From Elysia marginata (lineage: Eukaryota; Mollusca; Gastropoda; Plakobranchidae), in contig BMAT01008673.1 in the NCBI GenBank assembly GCA_019649035.1, positions 18,270 through 73,523 on the forward strand: a stretch of 55,254 bases of DNA. Reading direction: 5' to 3'. The notes under the pieces were generated by a model. It did not search any database, was not told where the DNA came from, and saw nothing but the letters and a program-made list of their open reading frames with translations. Within the stretch, counting starts at the first letter, position 1, and every line of letters begins with the position of its first letter. A program made the position numbers and the translations under genes. Below, piece after piece: positions 29,601 to 38,600 of this stretch.

Positions 29601-32600
29601 ATGTTGAAGGACAAGATCTTCAATTTAAAGAAAAAAAAATTCATGTCTTGCGCTTACACTAGTTTCTGCGTTTTTTAAAGAACAGGTCTAAACACTTGAC
29701 TCTACCATATTCTTCTTCATCTAATTTTTTTTTTTAAAGGTGAATATTATGTTCTAAAAAGCATGTTTGGATAACTTCCTAGAAAATATAAAGATCAATT
29801 ATATTATGCCAGAGCCCAAAAACAACTAAATTTATTTATTTTGGTTTTTATGTCCACGTCGTTTCACATTTCAATTTTTTAAACATTTGCTGTGGATACA
29901 GAGTTCTTTTTTATGCAAACTTTGAGTGAATGAGTTAAGGCAGTATTTGAAATTTTAGAACCTGAAATTAACATCTTTTAAAAAAAATTTACACAAAAGT
30001 TATGTTCTTTTAGCATAAGCAATCAATCAGTGTGTTTTAACATACCTGAGCTTTTGTATTGGCTCCTTCTGAAACAAGGATTTCTAAACATATGCTGCCA
30101 TGAGTCGATGCTGATGCAAAATGTAGGGGTGTCTACGAAACAAAAGAATTATTACGTAAATTAGACATTATAAAAGCAAAAAACAAACCTTTGCAGGTTT
30201 TAATCACAAAATCTAACATTTACATTGTCTTGAGCCAATGCAGTGATTTACATTTTAGACAAGTTAATATAGCTCAGTGCTCTCAGAGTTTCAGGTTACT
30301 AAATCAAGTTAATACAATGTAAAGAAGTAAATAATACATAACTAATTTTAAAAAAGATAGCTTGACCATTCAAAAAAGTGCATTGATGAAACACTTATAC
30401 TTTGAGCAACCTATAGGGAAAAAATCTGTCTAATTGAAAAGCTGAATAGTATGCTGCATATAAGCTAAATTTCAAATATTTGAAAAGACTAGTTGGACTC
30501 ACACATAGGTATACATATAGCAAATTGATTATTTACATTTTCACAATAATAGAAAGGAGATTGATTTACTATTAGGTATAACAGCAGATTAAAATAATCA
30601 GGTGATGAGGAAAAAGAAAACATAAAATATTTAAGAACATGAGCGTTTCTATTTAAAACCCTGCAAAGCTTATCTAAACTTGTATATAAATAGATTACCA
30701 ATGGCCTAACAGTAAGTCTCAAAAAAAAAAAAAGAACACCGATCTCACCATTCCCTTGTTATTGACCGCATTGAGAGAAGCTGAATATTCCAGCAACTTG
30801 CTAACAACAACATCTTGACCATTCAAGCAGGCAATATGAAGAGGAGTATTGCCATATGCATTGACAGCATCCGTCTCCACTCCTAGTTCAAGTAGCAACC
30901 GTACAACAGAAATCTGCCCACTGGAAGCTGCTGCGTGCAGGGGCGTATACATCTAAACAAGCATGAAAGAGTATGAAAAATATCAATACCAGATGTTGAA
31001 AAAAAAAAGAGATTGGTAGAAGTTCCATGGAAATCTTTTGTTCTTTGATTAATACTAAGACTGTCAATTTTTGGCCAATCTCTTGGTGTCACTGTGACAA
31101 TTTTGGTTTTAGATCACAAAAGTTAATCATTCTCATTATATTATACTCCCTAGCACATCGTTGTGGCAACACTTCCTTTTTTTCTCCATTATGCATTTTA
31201 TTTAAGTCTTCATCTGCACATATTTTCAAAAGCATTCATGGTCACATACATGTCTTGAGCACTTAAAAAAAGACTGGAAGACAAATTTGTATTTTTACAG
31301 AGATATTTTAGGCAGGCAATCCTTTTGATAAAAAAACCTACCTGTTTGTCTCTACAGTTAAGCTCTGCTCCATGATCCACTAATATCTTCACAACTTCTA
31401 CATGGCCCATATAAGCAGCCCAATGAATGGCCCTCCTATCTTTCTTGTCATAAGCGTTGATAGTTGCACCTCTCTCAATAAGTAAGTTGACCATCTGATG
31501 GTAAAAGTTTGGGTATAAGAAAATAATAACAAACTATAGATGTTTTGCTGCTATAGATCTTTAAAGAAATTACATTAAATGACTGAACAAAACAAAATAG
31601 GCATAAAAACTGCACAAATGATAAAAAGCCTTATACATGTATGTTTTACCCTAGCAAGTGAACTATAATGGAAAAGAAAATGTTTGAAAATNNNCTTTTG
31701 ATATTGTTGTTTACTCACCTCTTTATGACCATTGAATGCTGCATGGTGTAAACTAGTGCGTCCTGCCCTGTCTGAGACATTCACATTGGTCAAAAGTGGT
31801 ATAAGATACTCAGCACAGCGGACAGCATTGTTTGCTGCTGCTACATGTAGAGGTGTCTGCCAGTTTTTGTCCCTGGCATTGACATCAGCCTCCTGTCTCA
31901 GCAAAGCTTCAACAGTTTCCTTTAAAAAAAAATACACATTATACATCATTTTCCATTCATATGATAATTTTTTTCATTTACATAATAATGTATCAATTTC
32001 AAAGCACAAGGAAATGGTATTGTTTTGATCAAGCCTACACTGTAATATCACATATTTTCTTTTGTAATTAAGCTATTCTGTACAATGAGACACATTACAC
32101 TTAATTCTTCATTCCATGTGCTTGAATTAAAGCCTTTTTTTAAGTTTTAAAGGGTGGCTTAGCCATGCAAAAACATTTAAAGATGTAAAAAGTCTTGCTT
32201 GAAAACCTGATAGACAGGACTCACATCACTTTTGGAGCAGCAGGCTCTATGTAAAGGTGTCAGCCACTTGTTGTCTTTGGTGTTGACCCTTGCCCCACTA
32301 AGGACAAGCAGGTCTGCAATTTCAGCTTCTCCACAGTAGGCAGCGGCATGAAGAGGGCTTCGCTTCTCAGAATCCTGAGGCCATGAAAGGGAACATATTT
32401 TCAATTTTTTCTTAGGCTTAACTGTATTGAATAACGTAACTTTTAAAAGTTAAAGTAAAAAAGACAAAGCTTTTCAAAATATTTACTCGTCTCATGAAAT
32501 TAAGCCAATAAAATACTTAACTCTAATTAACGGTAAGACAAGTTGAAATTTTACAGAAGTAATAAGGAAGCTGATAAAGGTTGTTAATCTATAATTTCAA

Positions 32601-35600
32601 GTGTTCCAAATGTGTTTGCAGTTTTACCTGCAGTCTAAAAAAAAAGATACTTCAAAATTTTCATACCAAGCCTATCGTATTTAACATTAAATTTTTTTTT
32701 TTATCTTCCACATTCTTTCTAAACCACATACATGTATCTCTGAAAAGTGTGAGGCAACCTGGATAATTCAGGCACAAGTTGCCTAAGCAAATTTTGAGTT
32801 CAAAACTTCAAAGAGCCCTTTAAAAACGAAAAAAAAAATTTTTATCAATACATATTTTATTGGTTATGAAAAAGCTCCTATTTTTTTCAATCTTCAAGGG
32901 CATGTATAAATGCAGTTTTAGAAAATTTTCAAAAACTTAAAATGTTAAAGTTTTGACTTGTGCTTGGTCAACGCTGGCTTCCTCACATCCTATGTTTGTT
33001 TTTTTTATATAAAATTAAGAACAAAAAGTCCAACAAATATTTCTTTAATTGGAGTTTGCTACAGCCAACTAATAAAACTGCTCGTTAAAATACAAAGGCT
33101 TGATGTTGAGAAAATCAGGTTCTTACTGAATTTTTTTAAATTTAATAAACAGAATCAGGATCATGGCAATACAAGTATACATAATTCAAAACAGATTGAT
33201 TTTGAATGTATCCAGTGATGCACAATGCTTAAAATTTAGCAGAAAAGGACAAAATTTTGTTGTTTTGAGTTACAGTGTTACTCTGTAGACACAAGAAACT
33301 GACAAAGACTGAATCCATTTCATCGTTACTCAATACTCACCTGGTAATTGACATCTTCTCGTTTGTATAAAAGAGCTCTTAGCTCATCAGGGTCACCATG
33401 AAAGCAGGCTTGAACAAGCGGTGGCTAATACAATGAAATAAGATCAGATGAATTAGTCAGGATGCTGAAGATTTATTTACATTAAAAAAAAAGAAAACAA
33501 CCTGAATGGCAGAAAAGATTACAGAAAATTTCCTGCATAAAGATGATTAGGTTGTTCTGCTGTACAAGCTTTCACATTGATTTAGTTATACAACTTTGCA
33601 TATAATCAGGGAAGCCTTTAGGCCACCACACAAAAAAGCCTTACACGTTGACTGACATGGCATAAAGTTATCTATGGTAGATTTTTAAAACTTGTTTAAT
33701 AGACTTTGGGGTACTATGAAAGATGAAGGCAACTATGAATCCTTTCTTATATAGTGGGGTTTTTTTCATCATTAAAACAAAAGTATAAGAGTAAGAGCAG
33801 ACCACAGAGCAGAGCATTTAAGTTGGTCTGGGACATTTGCTAACTAAACATTTTCATACAAACTTGAGGACTTAAAATAAATGTACAGTGGAAACCTCCA
33901 AAATCTAAGTCTGATTTTATAACCCAAAGTTCTCACCATTTAAAGTTTTCTTCATGTAATTTTGTAAAGTTCTTTTTTCCTCTTTGGCTTTGTTGGATTT
34001 GAACTCATAATTTGAAGTTCATGAGGTTCAATTCTTTTCATTCAAACTTGTATTCAGACCTATAGAAAGTTCCTTCTAATCCCTGGCAGTCTTACTTCTA
34101 CAAAGTATGAAAGTTTTATGATAAATACCCACTGCATAAAGTAGCCTTCCTAGAACCTACTCAGAGGTGTTTATGGCCCATGGGATAAGTTTTATTTGTA
34201 TAAACCTAAGTGTGGGGTGAGTGAAGAAGATACTATGGAACTGAGAAGTGGCTTGGTAAATAAATTGATCTTTGAGCATATGTTGAATTGTCTCAATTCA
34301 ACATTTTTTTTCATTTCCTAGAGATTTGAATTGTGAGATTTCCACCATAGTAAAATTGTTAGTATTAATACTTCAAATTAATTTGAATTCAGTTTCGGTT
34401 AAATGTATGTTCATATTAGAATTTTTTTTTAACTATGGCTGAGAATACGGTTTATTTCTCTAATCAATTATTTTTTGGTGCATTTAAAAAGATTTCACTA
34501 ATTTCTTTCTTACAACAAATTGATGTTAAAAAAAAACATTTCCTCCTTTATTTTTTTATTTATTTGAAGGACAAAATCAAATAGTATAATTATATACATA
34601 TTTTGATATTGAAAATTGTCTTTTATTTAAGTAATCAATTCTACAAATCAACCTTTTTGAGACTCTGAAAAGCTTGTTGTTATAAAATAAGTTTTTCCTT
34701 TTCTGAAGTTCCACTATCTACTCAGGTTATGATATGAATTAAATGGTTGAGATCCTATTGAATAATGATATTGTAATCACTGAAAATCTTAGAGAGTTGA
34801 GCAACAGACAAGCACTTGTAAATTATATAATCCAAGCCATTTTATCCCATGAAACATATCTTTTATGTTTACAGATTGATCATGTCATAAATGAATATTA
34901 TGGTAACATGCAAAATAAGGAACAAGCGTAGTTTTTTTCTCATTTCTTTCTTCATAATTGAAACTGTTCTCAGTTGATCTCCCTAAGTACAAAAGAAAGT
35001 TAAATACAGCAAAAAAAGTGTCTAACGCAGAATGTAGAAAGGCATGATTCAAATCAACTACTTAAAAAAAGACTTAGAAATAAGACTAAGTAGACTGGGA
35101 CTTGGTAGTGATTTGTTTCGGAGATTAAAGTCGTTATTCGTTTGAAAATCTTGATAACTAACACACATAAAAACAAAAACAATAGAACTTGTAAAATCAG
35201 TCATAAGGCCTATGACTGGGTGAAGGGGAGTGGAGGAGGATTAACTGCATTACATGAAAGCACTAAGCTTGTGCTGAACAAGTCAGTTTGCAACTTTCCA
35301 ATCAGCATAGTATGATTGTAAGCCCTCAGGAATGTACAACTACAAGAATGGAATTCGTACAGAATGCTTTTGTTGGCCGATTTAATCCTTTTCACGCTCC
35401 AGCGGCATCTAATAGGACTGAGTGAAGGTTACTGTACAGAGAATGGGAAGAAGTCACCCATGCGTAAATGATACCTATTGCCAAATAATCACAATGATTT
35501 TACTATAATTAGTAATCACGACCTTCATTTACAGACACACACATAATTTAAATCCCTTTTACTACTGACAGTATTGTCAATATCTTATGAAACATTTTTA

Positions 35601-38600
35601 TCTCATTATTTGATAATATGCGGCTATTCTCTATGACCTTCTGTTCTTATTTTAATTTCAAATGAAGTGATTATTATAATTTAAAGCCAATATTATTGAA
35701 ATTTAATAAATCTGTTGTACTTTAAGGTTTAACTTAAGCTTAAAGGAATTCTAATTGAATTCATACTGCGATAACTTAAATTGCAATTTCCCTTTCTTTC
35801 TCATTATAAGGAAAGGTCAAGATAGTACAATGCTAATCAGTGCAATCTAGTTGATTCAAAGCCCATATTTCAGGGCTGTGAATAGCCATCACCAAAAAAG
35901 GTTGAAAGAGAGGGCAGGAGCCCTACCTAGGAGGTCCAAGGAGCATTGAAAGTAAAGGACTAAAATTGGGGCTTTTAGTGGCATTTTAGCTTCATTTTCT
36001 AAAAAGCTGAAGATTCCCAGCCCTGTACTTATTAAACTTTGGTTCAACAAACTCAGACTATCATTAAGTGCACAATTTATTATTATTTAAACTCTAAACA
36101 AATTTAAATTCTGTAAGGTATCACAGAGTGGAGGTTAATAATAAATTAAATCTTTGTGATCTTTAATTTATTAGATTTGAAGTTCTAAATTTGTAGAGCT
36201 TTCACTGTCATATTAAAAAAATATAGAAGCTTTACATCTTGAGTTATAAATTCTCTCATTGAGGAGAAAAAATGTTCTCCAAAACTTTTATGTGAATCTT
36301 CTAAATTTGAGTATGAAATTGACCTCAATGAAATGACAGAACTCTGTTTCTAGAGATGATTACATGAAAAGGTTGTCTTAACACACTTGAGCTCTGGAAA
36401 ACCGAATACATCCTGGGTTACATTAACGATGAAGAGGTTAGACAAGGCCTTGGATTTGACAGCATATTCCATTCTATCTGGACAACATTTTTTCAAGTAA
36501 TTAAGTTGTTTTCTCTCTTCTTCTTTTCTTTTGGCTGGTCTGATATCACAGATTAAGAATGTCTCTATCACTGTATTATTATAAAACCAACTACTAAAAT
36601 TCAATATTTGCTGGATATTCAAATCTACACTTATTAACACAAAAAGTACACTGTTCTGACACATAGGCTTTGGTGTGAGGGAACTAAGCCCATTTATAAA
36701 CAGGGCTATGTGCCTCCCGGCTGAGTTCTTCACCTGGAAGCTCATACATCGGCTTTAGATGTAGTCTTGCTTTCAACTCAAATTTTCACACCATTTTCAT
36801 ACCAGATGGCCGACGGGAAGCTAACTTCTAAGAACGTTAATAAAAAAATAAAAGCAAAAATTTCCTATGGTTTTGCCGCCCCATGCTTGCTACATGATTA
36901 TTAACCACCCTATGATTTATGTCCGACGTTCTACAAGCCCATTGACCCATTCAGGCATCAGTGGAAGGGACTGAGGTTGTGGACTGAGAGGTGGTTATTC
37001 TCGCATGACAAATAACAAATGATCTGGCATGATAAACAGGATAGCTGTGTGAAGGATGGGTATTTGCCAATTTGGTAGGATGTGGTAAGATTTTGACAGC
37101 CTCTCAGTAACTGACGTTTCATAATCTCACCCTGAAGACTCTAACATGCAAGTAGGTGAAGGGGACATTAAACACACTGTAAGATGTCAAGACCTTCTGT
37201 GCTTATTTGAACTGTGAGGTGATAGCCACCAGTCATAACTCATATGTCACAATTCATAACCAGGTCCAGCCTCCTGTCAATTGAGGTTAGGAATGTTCTC
37301 CCTAGAAATAATCTATTCAAAGTGAAACCAGGGATACAAGCAGCTTACAAAAAGCAGGAAAATTCTCCAGGCCCATGTAGAGTACATGTGCATTGCCAAG
37401 CATTGGTACCGCTACTCCACAACTGCCAGTTTAAAATCATATACACCTATATACACACACAAAAAGAATCACTAGGTAAAAAAATATTTAAAAAAAAAGA
37501 ACTACAATGTACTTTCAAACAGATTCAAGTCTTTCCTTACAACTTTGAACTGAACAAATATACCTTTGTTTCTTTTATGATCCAATGACCTATTTCTGAA
37601 TATGTAATATACAGTAATATTAGAAAGCCATATATAGCCAGACAAGCATAACTCTGAAAATTTAACTTTGATATTCTTAATCTTTAGTCTTCTTTCTAGA
37701 CTTTTATGGGGGGGGGGGGGGGGGGGNNTTTAGATGAAAAAAGGGCAAAAAACGGGAAACTTGCATCCCTATGAATTGATAATATGTTCCCACCGTGCTA
37801 GCATGCTCTGAACAGAGAGGAGAATAGGGTAGGGGACAGCACTTAACTGTGAGCTCATTTAGATCGACTGATTTCATGAAGCAAATCAAATTTTTTCAGG
37901 GAGGGTATATATTTCAGCTCCAAAAGTACAGACGAAACAAGTGAGCTGTCGTCTTTACACCTTTGCCAGACAAAAAAAAATAGAAACGTGTAAATAGGCA
38001 AAGGATAACAATACAAAAAAAAACAATAATATTATTTGAAACAACATAAAATAGGTATGATAAGAATAATAAAGAAAAGATATAAAGATAAAAAAGTAGG
38101 AGTAGGAAGAAATAAAATGTACCTCGAAATCTAGTACCTGTGCCAGCCTAAGGCCAGCAGTCTGGTACACTGGGCCACCAGAAAAGGGAAAGAGCTGAAG
38201 GTTTATATCTAATGCCAATAAATCCAGAGTGCACAAAATGACAACTATCCTAGCCCTACAACTGCACTTTAAACTTTCAGGAAATTTGGCTTCTTTACTC
38301 AGCGTAACTGTGCCGCTACAAGAGCAGCGCCACTAATGCCCCAGGAGACCAGTATTATTTGAATTGAAAGCCACTTTTAACCTATATATATGCAGGGTGT
38401 AAGAGGCGCATATCACAAATTCAAGAATTGCCTGTTGCCAGCAGGTGGACTGGACAGAGTTAGGGTAAATTGTACTAATTGCTTTCCCCAAGGGAATTGC
38501 AACATGCCATGGTCAGGAATTGAACTCACGACCGCCGGATCACGAGTACGACGCGCTAACCAGTCTGTCACGAGTTGTTGCAAAATCAAGACTTCTACTT

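Noticed and set aside
37243..37588. 114-codon plus-strand open frame in ankyrin intron 1
   Set aside because: It is low-complexity and Lys-rich, with no recognisable motif. It looks like a chance frame.
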